64,000 bases of DNA from Lacrimispora xylanolytica (GTDB lineage: Bacteria; Bacillota; Clostridia; Lachnospirales; Lachnospiraceae): assembly GCF_026723765.1 (NCBI RefSeq), contig NZ_CP113524.1:1659001-1723000 (forward strand). The letters run 5' to 3'. Made by a program: the position numbers and the translations under genes. Each line of letters opens with the position of its first letter. Positions within the stretch are counted from its first letter, which is position 1. The notes beneath the pieces were generated by a model. That model saw only the letters and a list, made by a program, of their open reading frames with translations. It did not search any database and was not told the DNA's origin. Positions 33,113 to 42,416 of the stretch are shown here, in pieces.

Positions 33113-35391
33113 CATTAAAAATATATGCTTACGGTATTGTTCAAGGGGTTGGTTTCCGACCCCTTGTTTATCATATGGCAAAGAACGAAGGAATCTCAGG
33201 AACGGTACGAAATGTAGGCGGATACGTGGAAATCATTGCTCAGGGGGAGAAGGGGGCAGTGGGCCGGTTCCTGACAGTACTTACGGAAACAAAAGACATG
33301 GGATATGAGATCATTAAGTTTGAGAAAGAGGAGATCTCTCCCCTTGCGCTTAATGATTTTGTCATCTTAAAAAGCGGTGCGCTTGGGGAGTCCTCTGTGA
33401 TTCCGCCTGACCTTCCTGTCTGCCCTGCCTGCCAGAAGGAGCTTTTAAATGGAGGGGACAGGCGTTTTGGGAATCCGTTTATCAGCTGTATTTCCTGCGG
33501 TCCCAGATATACCATTATGGAGCGGCTTCCTTACGACAGGGATCACACAGCCATGATTGATTTTAAGATGTGTGAGGAATGTGAAAAAGAGTATACGTCT
33601 CCGGAAAGCAGACGTTTTCATGCCCAGACCATTTCCTGTAATGACTGCGGGCCTTATCTTATATACCGGGACAAAAAGAAAGAGGAAAAAGAGTGGCTGG
33701 AAGGAGAGGCACTGGATCAGGCAGCAGCGGCGCTTTTAGAAGGCGGGATTTTAGCTGTGAAAGGAATTGGAGGCTATCACCTTGTGTGCTCTCCCTTTCG
33801 GGAAGATACCGTAAACAGGCTTAGAATCTTAAAGGGCAGGGAAGAAAAGCCCTTTGCTGTTATGTTTTCTTCCATTGCCGAAATAAAAAAGTATTGTCAT
33901 GTCTCTAAAGAAGAACGTTCTCTGTTAGAATCCAGGCCAAGGCCCATTGTGCTGTTGCGTCGGGAGGGAGATTACATGGCTCCTTCCACCAATAAAGGGA
34001 GCATGTACTGCGGAGCCTTTCTTCCTTATACTCCGCTTCAGATCTTGCTTACTGAAAAACTGGGACCTCTCATTATGACAAGTGCCAATATATCCGGTCA
34101 GCCAATCATTCGGGAAGATGAGCCTATGCTCTCTCTTTCTTCCAAAGAGCTAAGGGGCGTTCTCTATAATCATAGAAGAATACTCCGCTCCGTAGACGAT
34201 TCGGTGGCAAAAATCGTGGATGGAAAGCCCCAGCTCATCAGAAGAAGCAGAGGCTATGTGCCTTATCCGGTTTTTCTCGCCACAGAGGTAAAAGAAAGTC
34301 ATGGGGAGAAAGAGCCCTCTGTGTTTGCAGCTGGTGGAGATTTAAAGGCTTCCTTTTGCTTCTATAAGAATGGAAGCGCAGTGGTATCCCAGTATTTTGG
34401 TGATCTGGAGGAAAGTAAGGTGATGGAGGAGTATGAACGCTCCTTTGAGGATATGAAAAAGCTGTTTCGGTTCCAGCCAGAGCTAGTTGTCTGCGACCTC
34501 CACCCAAACTATCATTCAGCCCGGTATGCCAGCTCTCTTGGGCTTCCTCTCATAAAGGTGCAGCACCATCATGCCCATATAGCTTCTGTCATGGCGGAGC
34601 ATCACCTGGAGGGGCCTGTCATAGGCGTTGCCATGGATGGAACCGGCTATGGAACCGATGGAACCATATGGGGAGGTGAATTCCTCATCTGCCAGGATAA
34701 GGAATGTAAGAGAGCCGGCCATTTAAGCCCCTTTCCCATTCTTGGAGGAGACCAGTCCATGCGGGAGGCATGGAAAACAGCCATTTGCTGCCTGATTCAT
34801 TTTGGTCTCCAGGAGTATATCACGGATGAAAGAAGCGATCTCATAAAGGCGGCTCTTCGTCATCACATAAATGTAGTATCCTCCTCCAGTGCAGGACGTC
34901 TCTTTGACGCAGCATCTTCCGTTCTTTTAATCGCCCATGAAAATACATATGAAGGAGAATGCGCCTCCTTATTTGAAAAAAGCGGACTATCCGCCATGGA
35001 AAGACAGATAAAACCTGCCTCCGTGCCTTTTGAAGTTTCAGAAAGAAAGGGCATATGGGAGCTTGATCCAAAGAGTGCATTTGCTGCTCTATGTAAAGAG
35101 AGAGGAAAAGAAAATATCAGTGCTTTAGCTCTGGGATTTCACATAGGGTTTGCAAAAGGAATTGTTTCTATTTGCGAAAAGCTGAAAGATCAATACAAAA
35201 TTTCAGATGTCTGTTTAAGCGGCGGTGTTTTTCAGAACACAGTCCTTACAGAACATGCGGCCAGATTTCTTAGAGAAAAAGGATTTAAAGTCTATATGAA
35301 CTTGTCTGTTCCTCCCAATGACGGAGGAATCAGCCTTGGACAGGTGTACCTTGGACGGAAATATTTAAAAGCATTTTATCAGACAAAATAG
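33109..35391 (+). CDS. hypF: carbamoyltransferase HypF (CN ligand synthesis)
   Basis: A 760-residue multidomain enzyme that makes the thiocarbamate precursor of the active-site cyanide. Domains in order: acylphosphatase-like (about 1-90, VQGVGFRP), two zinc-finger Cys blocks (CPACQKEL ... CISCG and CEECEKEY ... CNDCG), a YrdC-like domain (about 200-380, with KGIGGYHLVC), and a Kae1-like carbamoyl-transfer domain with VQHHHAH and VAMDGTGYGTDG. The ATG at 33109 overlaps the hypB stop. The length matches the family. Confidence 0.95.
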   Translation: MTLKIYAYGIVQGVGFRPLVYHMAKNEGISGTVRNVGGYVEIIAQGEKGAVGRFLTVLTETKDMGYEIIKFEKEEISPLALNDFVILKSGALGESSVIPPDLPVCPACQKELLNGGDRRFGNPFISCISCGPRYTIMERLPYDRDHTAMIDFKMCEECEKEYTSPESRRFHAQTISCNDCGPYLIYRDKKKEEKEWLEGEALDQAAAALLEGGILAVKGIGGYHLVCSPFREDTVNRLRILKGREEKPFAVMFSSIAEIKKYCHVSKEERSLLESRPRPIVLLRREGDYMAPSTNKGSMYCGAFLPYTPLQILLTEKLGPLIMTSANISGQPIIREDEPMLSLSSKELRGVLYNHRRILRSVDDSVAKIVDGKPQLIRRSRGYVPYPVFLATEVKESHGEKEPSVFAAGGDLKASFCFYKNGSAVVSQYFGDLEESKVMEEYERSFEDMKKLFRFQPELVVCDLHPNYHSARYASSLGLPLIKVQHHHAHIASVMAEHHLEGPVIGVAMDGTGYGTDGTIWGGEFLICQDKECKRAGHLSPFPILGGDQSMREAWKTAICCLIHFGLQEYITDERSDLIKAALRHHINVVSSSSAGRLFDAASSVLLIAHENTYEGECASLFEKSGLSAMERQIKPASVPFEVSERKGIWELDPKSAFAALCKERGKENISALALGFHIGFAKGIVSICEKLKDQYKISDVCLSGGVFQNTVLTEHAARFLREKGFKVYMNLSVPPNDGGISLGQVYLGRKYLKAFYQTK

Positions 35392-35405
35392 AAAGGCGGG
35401 AGCTT

Positions 35406-35633
35406 ATGTGTGTTGCAGTACCGGGAAAGATTGTTAAGATCGATGGGGACTATGCAAAGGTCAATGTATTAGAGAACCTGACCGATGTAAATATAAAGCT
35501 GGTAGAGGCCGGAGTAGGAGATTACGTGCTCATCCATGCCGGGTGTGCCATAGAGGTTTTAAAAGAGGACGCAGCAAAAGAAATCATTGATTTGTTTCAA
35601 GAGCTTCAGGAGGTCTTTGATGATGAAGCTTGA
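35406..35633 (+). CDS. hypC: hydrogenase assembly chaperone HypC
   Basis: A 75-residue chaperone. Its essential Cys2 is in MCVAVPGKIV, and it has the small beta-barrel and amphipathic C-terminal helix of the family. It carries the Fe(CN)2CO unit with HypD to EchE. It overlaps hypD by 14 bases. Confidence 0.95.
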   Translation: MCVAVPGKIVKIDGDYAKVNVLENLTDVNIKLVEAGVGDYVLIHAGCAIEVLKEDAAKEIIDLFQELQEVFDDEA

Positions 35634-36663
35634 ACAGGTGATAAAGGCGCTGAAAGAATATGACGGTGAGCCGGTAAAGATCATGGAGGTCTGCGGGACT
35701 CATACAAAAAGCATCTTCCAGCATGGAATCCGGTCCATTATCTCGCCAAAGATTCAGCTGATCTCAGGGCCGGGCTGTCCGGTCTGCGTTACCGCACCAT
35801 CTTATATTGACCGTTTGGTGGAGCTTTCTCTAAAGGAAACGTATTGTGTCCTCACCTTTGGAGATATGATGAAGGTAAAGGGCACTCAGATGTCCTTAAC
35901 AGAGGCAAAGGCAATGGGAGCGGAGGTAAAGGTGCTTTATTCTCCCTTGGGAGCCCTGAGTGAAGCGGAAAATCATAAGGATATCCAGTATGTATTTGCA
36001 GCAGTGGGATTTGAAACCACGACTCCCGTATACGCTCTGCTGCTTGATGAGATTCAGAAACGAAACATCAAAAACCTGAAATTAGCCACCTCCATTAAAA
36101 CCATTCTGCCCGCTCTTTCCTTTATCTGTGAAAATGAGACCAGCATCGATGCCTTCTTAAGTCCCGGACATGTCAGTGTCATTACCGGAAGCAGGATTTA
36201 TGAAGAGCTGGCAGCTGCATATAAAAAGCCTTTTGTGGTGGCTGGCTTTGAGGGAGAGCATATTCTGGCTGCCATCTATGAAATCATGACCCAGTTAAAA
36301 GGGAAACGGTATCAGGTCGCGAACTTATATTCCAATGCAGTGACAGAGGAAGGGAATCAAAAGGCGGAAGCACTCATTCACCAGTATTTTGAACCGGCAG
36401 ATGATGCATGGAGAGGCATTGGGACCATAAAGCAATCGGCTCTTAAGCTGAAAGAGGAATATAAGGAATACGATGCAGGAGGAAGTCAGGAGGAAATCAT
36501 AGAAACGCTTCCGCCAGGCTGTAAATGCACCGATGTGATTCTTGGCCGGATTCAGCCGATGGACTGCCCCTTGTTTCAGAAGGTGTGCACGCCTTTGCAT
36601 GCGGTTGGGCCTTGTATGGTCTCTTCCGAAGGGGCTTGTGGAATCTGGTATCAGAATTCGTAA
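35620..36663 (+). CDS. hypD: Fe-(CN)2CO assembly scaffold HypD
   Basis: A 347-residue iron-sulfur protein. Conserved blocks are EVCGTHT (about 24-30), SGPGCPVCV, GFETTTP, and the C-terminal Cys cluster region (LPPGCKCTDV, then MDCPLFQKVC and GPCMVSSEGAC). ATG 35620 follows CAGGAGG; the next codon is also ATG, so a start three bases later is equally possible. Longer in-frame versions lie within hypC. Confidence 0.95.
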   Translation: MMKLEQVIKALKEYDGEPVKIMEVCGTHTKSIFQHGIRSIISPKIQLISGPGCPVCVTAPSYIDRLVELSLKETYCVLTFGDMMKVKGTQMSLTEAKAMGAEVKVLYSPLGALSEAENHKDIQYVFAAVGFETTTPVYALLLDEIQKRNIKNLKLATSIKTILPALSFICENETSIDAFLSPGHVSVITGSRIYEELAAAYKKPFVVAGFEGEHILAAIYEIMTQLKGKRYQVANLYSNAVTEEGNQKAEALIHQYFEPADDAWRGIGTIKQSALKLKEEYKEYDAGGSQEEIIETLPPGCKCTDVILGRIQPMDCPLFQKVCTPLHAVGPCMVSSEGACGIWYQNS

Positions 36664-36684
36664 GGAAAGGGGCTTAAGTATATT

Positions 36685-37662
36685 ATGAAAATAGATATGA
36701 CATATGGAAGCGGAGGAAAGCAGACCGGCGACTTAATCAACCAGGTGTTTTTAAAGCATTTTTCCAATCCGGTCCTTAACCGGTTAGAGGATGCGGCTGT
36801 TCTTTCTATCTCTGGAAAGATTGCTTATACAACGGACTCCTTTGTGGTGACTCCTTTGTTCTTTCGAGGAGGTAATATTGGTAAGCTGGCAGTGTGCGGA
36901 ACTGTCAATGATTTATCCATGATGGGGGCAGTTCCCAAATACCTTACCGCTGGATTTATCATTGAGGAGGGTGCGGAGCTTAAAGATGTGGAGACCATTG
37001 CAGAGACCATGGCACTTGCAGCCAAAGAAGCTGGTGTCAGTATTGTGGCTGGTGATACAAAGGTGGTGGAAGGTAGTGGTGGTATTTATATCAACACCTC
37101 TGGAATCGGAGAGATAAAAAAGGAGGGCATCACCATATCCGGATGCAAGCCTGGAGATGTCATCATTTTATCCGGCAATCTTGGGGATCATCATGCTGCC
37201 ATTTTATCAGAGCGGATGGGGATTGAAAATGAGATTGCCAGCGACTGCGCCCCCCTTTGTACCATTGTGGCAAATTTATTCGAGGCTGACATCGACGTCC
37301 GTTGTATGAGAGATGTGACGAGAGGCGGGTTAGCTACGGTGTTAAATGAAGCCGCAGACCAGTCGGGATGCAGCGTGGAATTGTTAGAGGAAGCCATACC
37401 CGTCAGCAGGGAAGTAAAGGGCTTTTGCGATATTCTGGGGCTTGATCCTCTCTACATGGCAAATGAAGGGAAGATGATAGCCGTGGTACCAGAAGGACAG
37501 GCAGAAGAAGCCTTAAAGGCGGTAAAGAAAAGTCCTTATGGAACGAATGCCAGAATTATTGGAACCATCCTGGAAGGAAAGGGAGTCCGGATGAAAACAA
37601 AGTTTATGGGAAGCAGGACCATTGACGTTTTATATGGAGAGGGCTTACCAAGAATCTGCTGA
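36685..37662 (+). CDS. hypE: thiocarbamate dehydratase HypE
   Basis: A 325-residue PurM/AIR-synthase-fold enzyme converting the carbamoylated terminal cysteine to a thiocyanate. The C-terminus is GLPRIC, with the essential terminal Cys. ATP-binding segments GSGGKQ and DSFVVTPLFFRGG are visible. It closes the maturation set (A, B, F, C, D and E all present). No endopeptidase gene follows. Confidence 0.95.
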   Translation: MKIDMTYGSGGKQTGDLINQVFLKHFSNPVLNRLEDAAVLSISGKIAYTTDSFVVTPLFFRGGNIGKLAVCGTVNDLSMMGAVPKYLTAGFIIEEGAELKDVETIAETMALAAKEAGVSIVAGDTKVVEGSGGIYINTSGIGEIKKEGITISGCKPGDVIILSGNLGDHHAAILSERMGIENEIASDCAPLCTIVANLFEADIDVRCMRDVTRGGLATVLNEAADQSGCSVELLEEAIPVSREVKGFCDILGLDPLYMANEGKMIAVVPEGQAEEALKAVKKSPYGTNARIIGTILEGKGVRMKTKFMGSRTIDVLYGEGLPRIC

Positions 37663-37749
37663 AAAAGCAGGATAAATTCTAATAATATGTAGCATCCACC
37701 TGAAAGATGAATATATTTATTATAGTTGAGTAGGAAAGGAAATGCTTAC

Positions 37750-38319
37750 ATGGCTATTAAAATATTTATTGATCAGGGGCATAATCCAAGCGGGTCCTTT
37801 AACAGCGGCGCAGAAGCCAATGGACTTTATGAATCGGAAATTAACTATCAGGTAGGAATTTATCTTCAAAACTTATTAGAGAGTGATCCCAGATTTGAGG
37901 TTCGGGTATCAAGACCAGAGCCTTACACTACTTTAGGAACCAACAATACTACCAGTCTGGCCGCGAGAGTAGCCCTTGCCAACAACTGGCCGGCAGATTA
38001 TTTCATCAGCATTCATTGTAATTCAAACCCCAACCCTGCCATTAATGGTACCGAGGTATACATCTATCAGTACAATACCCAGGCACAATGGCTGGCAGAG
38101 CAAATCATGGCAGGAATTACCCAGACGGTGGGAACAAGAAACAACGGAATCCGGGAAAATCCCTCTCTGTATGTGTTAAGGAATGCAAACATGCCTGCAA
38201 ATCTGGTAGAGCTTGGATATATCACCAATCCGTCGGATGCCAATAAATTCAGAAATGATTTATATGGATTTGCTTATGGAATTTATCTTGGACTGTTAAG
38301 ATACTTTGGATTTGTATAA
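37750..38319 (+). CDS. N-acetylmuramoyl-L-alanine amidase (Amidase_3)
   Basis: A 189-residue zinc amidase without a signal peptide or wall-binding repeats. Zinc and catalytic residues lie in DQGHNPS (His near the N-terminus), ESEINY (Glu), SIHCNSN (His), and the catalytic Glu in NLVELGYITN. It cleaves the amide between MurNAc and the peptide stem. ATG 37750 is used; an in-frame TTG at 37726 lies over the AGGAAAGGA ribosome site. Lack of an export signal suggests a lysis, sporulation or recycling role, or non-classical export. It follows the hyp genes by 87 bases. Confidence 0.9.
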   Translation: MAIKIFIDQGHNPSGSFNSGAEANGLYESEINYQVGIYLQNLLESDPRFEVRVSRPEPYTTLGTNNTTSLAARVALANNWPADYFISIHCNSNPNPAINGTEVYIYQYNTQAQWLAEQIMAGITQTVGTRNNGIRENPSLYVLRNANMPANLVELGYITNPSDANKFRNDLYGFAYGIYLGLLRYFGFV

Positions 38320-38404
38320 ACGGGACCACCTGGACTTTTCCATCGCCTCCATGATATAATGAATGATAATACTAGATTAGAGAAAAGATTTGAGGGAAAA
38401 GGAT

Positions 38405-39151
38405 ATGGCGTTGTTTTCCAATCAGGTACTGAGCCAGTTTGGCGAACTGGATTATGAAGTATATAACTTTATATTAAAGAACAGTGATAAGATTCCTTAT
38501 ATGACCATTAGGGAGGTGGCAAAGGAGGCCCATGTGTCAACTACCACCATAACCCGTTTTTGCAGGAAAGTACAATGCAGCGGTTTTTCGGAATTCAAGG
38601 TGCGTTTTAAGATGGAAAAGGAGAAAAAAACGGCAGCCAGCAAAACATACGACCACAGCTCAGTCTTTGAGTTCTTTCAGAGAGTGGAAACAGAAAGCTT
38701 TCAAAAGCAGCTGGAGGCCATTGCAGAAGTTATTGCCGGAAAGAAGCAGATCATATTTCTTGGAACGGGTAATTCTGGTATCATGGCAGAGTATGCCAGC
38801 CGTTATTTCTGCGATATCGGTATTTTTTCCACAGGAATTAATTCTCCTATGTTTCCCATTAATTTAGAGTTCCCGGAAGAAAGTATCATTATCATTCTTT
38901 CTGTAGAGGGAGAGACCGAAATACTCATTGACAATTCTTCAAAGTTAAAGGAAAGCAGCAGTACCGTTGTCTCCATTACCAACAGCAAGAACAGCACCCT
39001 TGCCAAGATTTCAGATTATAACATATCGTATTATATACAACGGGAGTTAAATGCCGTGGAAAAGATGAAGGTGGATATTACCTCTCAGATTCCGGCTGTG
39101 TACATTGTAGAGTCTTTAGCCAGACTCACTGTGCAAAAAAAACAGGGATAA
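38405..39151 (+). CDS. MurR/RpiR-family transcriptional regulator
   Basis: A 248-residue regulator: N-terminal HTH_6 (IREVAKEAHVSTTTITRFCRK, about 34-54) and C-terminal SIS sugar-phosphate-binding domain (IIFLGTGNSGIMAEYASRYF). The family senses phosphosugars. The nearby GH4 and GH1 phospho-beta-glucosidases are candidate targets, which is inference. The ATG at 38405 follows GAGGGA; the TTG at 38390 overlaps that site. Confidence 0.88.
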   Translation: MALFSNQVLSQFGELDYEVYNFILKNSDKIPYMTIREVAKEAHVSTTTITRFCRKVQCSGFSEFKVRFKMEKEKKTAASKTYDHSSVFEFFQRVETESFQKQLEAIAEVIAGKKQIIFLGTGNSGIMAEYASRYFCDIGIFSTGINSPMFPINLEFPEESIIIILSVEGETEILIDNSSKLKESSSTVVSITNSKNSTLAKISDYNISYYIQRELNAVEKMKVDITSQIPAVYIVESLARLTVQKKQG

Positions 39152-39218
39152 GGCAATCTGCCATGAGACAGTATCAGAATACGATATTATTTATTGGTAC
39201 CTGCCAGGTGAGACATCT

Positions 39219-39261
39219 AAAACAAGCGTATTGGGATTAGAACGATACGCTTGTTTTTTTG
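39219..39261 (+). terminator. terminator after the RpiR gene
   Basis: AAAACAAGCGTAT pairs with ATACGCTTGTTTT around a 12-base loop and ends in a T run. The remainder of the 311-base gap 39152-39462 is AT-rich, with one -10-like TATAAT at 39303-39308. Confidence 0.85.
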
Positions 39262-39462
39262 TCTAAACATGATTCATTATTTCAAAAAATCATAAATCTT
39301 GATATAATATTTGCAATGGGTATTTATGGTAATTACTTTTATTAGAGTCTGATATGAACGGTGTATTTAATATGATATTTGATACATTGGATAAAAAAGA
39401 GCAGACTGGGTTAAGCATTTGTTTTTCGTCTGTGATATATTGCTTTAGAGAGAGGGATTAAT

Positions 39463-40374
39463 ATGCACGCATGGGAAGCCATACAAAAAACTTTGGACCA
39501 CATCGAAGAACATCTCGGTGAAGAGATCCACATCGAAGAACTGGCAGAAACTGCCGCACTTTCAGTGTTTTATTATCAGAGGTTATTCACACGGTTAGTA
39601 AAGACATCGGTTAGAGACTATATAAAATTACGCCGCTTGGCAAAATCTCTACCGATGCTGCGTGATAAAAAAAACCGGATTATTGACATAGCAATGGAAT
39701 ATGGTTTTGGCAGTCATGTAACATATACCCGAGCGTTTAAAGAAACCTATGGGATAACCCCTTCCCAATACCGGGATGAACTTATTGGCTTACAGAATTT
39801 TGTTAAACCTGATTTATTGCTCAGTTATATTGTGGTTGATGAAGGGGTACCACTGATTAGTGATGGACTGGTTTTGGAAATGAACCGAAAAACTCTTAAA
39901 GACCCCCTTCATTTTGCTGGTGTTGTAGGATATTATCCATTTAAATATGGTAAAATGTCTGGCGAAAGAACCGGTGTTGACAGAGTTGGTGAGATATGGG
40001 ACAAGTTCTTTAAGGCCCTTCCAAATATCACTCACATTTCAGGGGGACGCTGGGCTGGCGTTTCTTATCACGGCGATGCAGCTGAAGGTTATTCCAGTTA
40101 TTTTGTGGGTGCCGAAGTAGACAAAGACGAGAAAAACCAAGGATTTACAAATTGGCAGCTTCCTATACGGGAATATGTCGTTTGTGGCTTTGAATCGGAA
40201 CATCACGAACACATGATCATTAATATGGGTAAGGCAATGAAATACACACGGTTTTGGCTTAAAGAACACAATTTGATTGCTGATGGATTTTTCCCTGAGC
40301 TGTACTATCAAAGTATGTCCGATGTCTCTTATGCAGAATTATGGATTCCTTTTATAAAAAGAGAAAACAAATAA
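39463..40374 (+). CDS. AraC-family regulator with GyrI-like effector domain
   Basis: A 303-residue protein. The N-terminal double HTH (about 1-105) contains LAETAALSVFYYQRLFTRLV and IAMEYGFGSHVTYTRAFKETYGITPSQYR. The C-terminal half (about 115-300) matches the GyrI/SOUL-like small-molecule domain (REYVVCGFES, then AELWIPF). This SbmC/Rob-type arrangement senses hydrophobic compounds. It ends 21 bases before a flavin split-barrel gene, so the two are probably one unit. Confidence 0.88.
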   Translation: MHAWEAIQKTLDHIEEHLGEEIHIEELAETAALSVFYYQRLFTRLVKTSVRDYIKLRRLAKSLPMLRDKKNRIIDIAMEYGFGSHVTYTRAFKETYGITPSQYRDELIGLQNFVKPDLLLSYIVVDEGVPLISDGLVLEMNRKTLKDPLHFAGVVGYYPFKYGKMSGERTGVDRVGEIWDKFFKALPNITHISGGRWAGVSYHGDAAEGYSSYFVGAEVDKDEKNQGFTNWQLPIREYVVCGFESEHHEHMIINMGKAMKYTRFWLKEHNLIADGFFPELYYQSMSDVSYAELWIPFIKRENK

Positions 40375-40395
40375 TAATTGGTGGAGGAAAAACAA

Positions 40396-40887
40396 ATGAA
40401 CAAGTATGAAGAAGGATTTAAATTAATCGAAGAGAAGTTCGGAAATGGCAAAGACAATGTGATTTCCCTGGCAACGATTGCGCGGGAACCTGGGGCTAAC
40501 GGAGAGCCTCGCCCAGTTGTCCGCAGTGTAGACGCTTATTATGAAGATGGCGTTTTCTATGTTGTAACAAATGGAAAATCAAATAAAATGAAGCAAATCG
40601 CAGAGAATTCTCAGGTTTCGGTGGCTGGTTGTTTCGAGATGTTTACCGCCAATGGAGTAGGTGAAAACCTGGGCTGGGTTCTTGATCCAAAAAATGCAGA
40701 ACTAAGAACCAAGCTTCGTACAGCTTTTTCAGAATGGTACGATTCTGCAAATAATGAAAAGGATGAAAATTGTTGTTTTTTAGCAATCCGTCTCACCAGG
40801 GGAACATTAAACATTAATCATTGGGAAAAGTTATATCATATGGATTTTGTGAATAAGACAGATATGGAAAATGGGGGCATTTATTAA
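40396..40887 (+). CDS. pyridoxamine-phosphate-oxidase-like flavin split-barrel protein
   Basis: A 163-residue PNPOx-like protein expected to bind FMN or F420. It shows the split-barrel start (GNGKDNVISLATI), the RPVVRSVDAYYEDGVFYVVTN block and a C-terminal INHWEKLYHM. ATG 40396 follows GGAGG; a TTG at 40378 overlaps it. Co-transcribed with the AraC/GyrI-like regulator, it may reduce a xenobiotic sensed by that protein. It is one of three related genes in the window (also 48072 and 52168). Confidence 0.8.
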   Translation: MNKYEEGFKLIEEKFGNGKDNVISLATIAREPGANGEPRPVVRSVDAYYEDGVFYVVTNGKSNKMKQIAENSQVSVAGCFEMFTANGVGENLGWVLDPKNAELRTKLRTAFSEWYDSANNEKDENCCFLAIRLTRGTLNINHWEKLYHMDFVNKTDMENGGIY

Positions 40888-40990
40888 ACTGCCACTTAAA
40901 ACACCCTGTTTTTTTTGTGGTACAATTGCCAAGAAGATCCCATTTGTCACCAAATAGGCTGAAGGTATATCCCTGCTCCTCTTTTTCTAG

Positions 40991-41005
40991 TATGATCGTA
41001 TCATA
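40991..41005 (+). promoter_or_regulatory. palindromic operator candidate before the GH4 gene
   Basis: A perfect inverted repeat TATGAT-CGT-ATCATA lies 22 bases before the start codon. It sits downstream of a plausible promoter (TTGTCA 40944-40949, 16 bases, TATATC 40966-40971), where a repressor would block elongation. Confidence 0.5.
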
Positions 41006-41027
41006 GAGAAAAGAAGGAGGAAGGCTT

Positions 41028-42398
41028 ATGAAAGGAAATATCAAAATCGTTACCATTGGAGGCGGCTCCAGCTATACTCCGGAGCTTATCGAGGGTTTTA
41101 TAAAAAGAAAGGACCAGCTTCCCATCGGCGAAATCTGGCTTGTGGATATTGAGGAAGGAAAAGAAAAGCTTGATATTGTAGGAAATCTGGCAAAGCGAAT
41201 GATTAAGAAAGCAGGACTTGACTGGAAGGTTCATTTGACTTTAGACAGGAGAGAGGCCCTAAAGGATGCAGATTTCGTATCCACCCAGTTTCGGGTTGGC
41301 CTTTTAGATGCCAGAATCAAGGATGAGAGAATTCCGCTGTCCCATGGTGTCATCGGCCAGGAGACCAATGGAGCAGGAGGCATGTTTAAGGCGTTTCGTA
41401 CCATTCCTGTGATTCTTGATATCGTAGAGGATATGAAGGAGCTTTGCCCCAATGCCTGGCTTGTGAACTTCACAAATCCTTCCGGCATGGTGACAGAGGC
41501 TGTTATTCGCTACGGAAAATGGGATAAGGTAGTAGGTCTTTGTAACGTTCCCATTATGTGCCGGAAGATAGCTGCGGGCTCTCTTCAAACAGAGGAAGAG
41601 GATTTATTCTTCCGTTTTGGCGGACTCAATCATTTTCATTGGCACAGGGTATGGAATAAAGACGGGGAAGAAAAGACAGCAGAGGTCATTGAGAAGGTTT
41701 ACGCCACAGAAGGTGGACTGAAAAAAGCAATGCAGGGGCTTAAAAGCTCCGGTGTCCAGAACATTCCAAACATTTCCTTTCTGGCAGGCCAGATCAGAAA
41801 CTTAGGGATCATTCCCTGCATGTATCACCGGTATTATTACATCACCGATGACATGCTAAAGGAAGAGCTGGAGTCCTATGAAAAGGGTGAGACCAGAGCA
41901 GAGCTGGTGAAAAAGACGGAAGCCGAATTATTTGAACTTTATAAAGATCCGGATCTGAATGTAAAGCCCCCTCAGCTTGAGAAACGGGGAGGAGCATTTT
42001 ATTCCGATGCTGCCTGTGAACTCATTTCTTCCATATATAATGATAAAAAGACCTATATGGTGGTCAGCACGAGGAATAATGGTGCAATCACAGACTTGCC
42101 TGATGATGTAGTGGTAGAGGTAAGCAGCATCATTACAGCCCATGGTCCCGTGCCCATTTCCTGGGGAAGCTTTGATGCTTCCAGCAGAGGTCTGTTACAG
42201 CTGATGAAGGATATGGAGCTGACTACCATAAAAGCAGCTGTAACAGGAGATTATGATACGGCTCTTCAGGCATTTACCTTAAATCCACTGGTTCCAAGCG
42301 GAGCCATCGCCCAGACCATTCTTGATGAGCTATTGGTGGCTCATAAAAAGCATCTGCCTCAGTTTAAAGAAAAAATTGAAGCTCTGGAGGCAAAATAG
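41028..42398 (+). CDS. GH4 6-phospho-beta-glucosidase (NAD- and metal-dependent)
   Basis: A 456-residue family-4 glycosidase using an NAD-linked redox mechanism. The Rossmann motif is IVTIGGGSSYTPELIEG (about 6-22). VNFTNPSGMVTEA and GLCNVPI hold the substrate and metal site (Cys and His of GLNHFHW). The pattern fits LicH/CelF/ChbF-type enzymes that split phosphorylated cellobiose or aryl-beta-glucosides. AAGGAGGAA precedes ATG 41028. No PTS genes are in the window, so the matching transporter must lie elsewhere. Confidence 0.92.
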   Translation: MKGNIKIVTIGGGSSYTPELIEGFIKRKDQLPIGEIWLVDIEEGKEKLDIVGNLAKRMIKKAGLDWKVHLTLDRREALKDADFVSTQFRVGLLDARIKDERIPLSHGVIGQETNGAGGMFKAFRTIPVILDIVEDMKELCPNAWLVNFTNPSGMVTEAVIRYGKWDKVVGLCNVPIMCRKIAAGSLQTEEEDLFFRFGGLNHFHWHRVWNKDGEEKTAEVIEKVYATEGGLKKAMQGLKSSGVQNIPNISFLAGQIRNLGIIPCMYHRYYYITDDMLKEELESYEKGETRAELVKKTEAELFELYKDPDLNVKPPQLEKRGGAFYSDAACELISSIYNDKKTYMVVSTRNNGAITDLPDDVVVEVSSIITAHGPVPISWGSFDASSRGLLQLMKDMELTTIKAAVTGDYDTALQAFTLNPLVPSGAIAQTILDELLVAHKKHLPQFKEKIEALEAK

Positions 42399-42416
42399 AT
42401 TCAATGATACCGGTCG

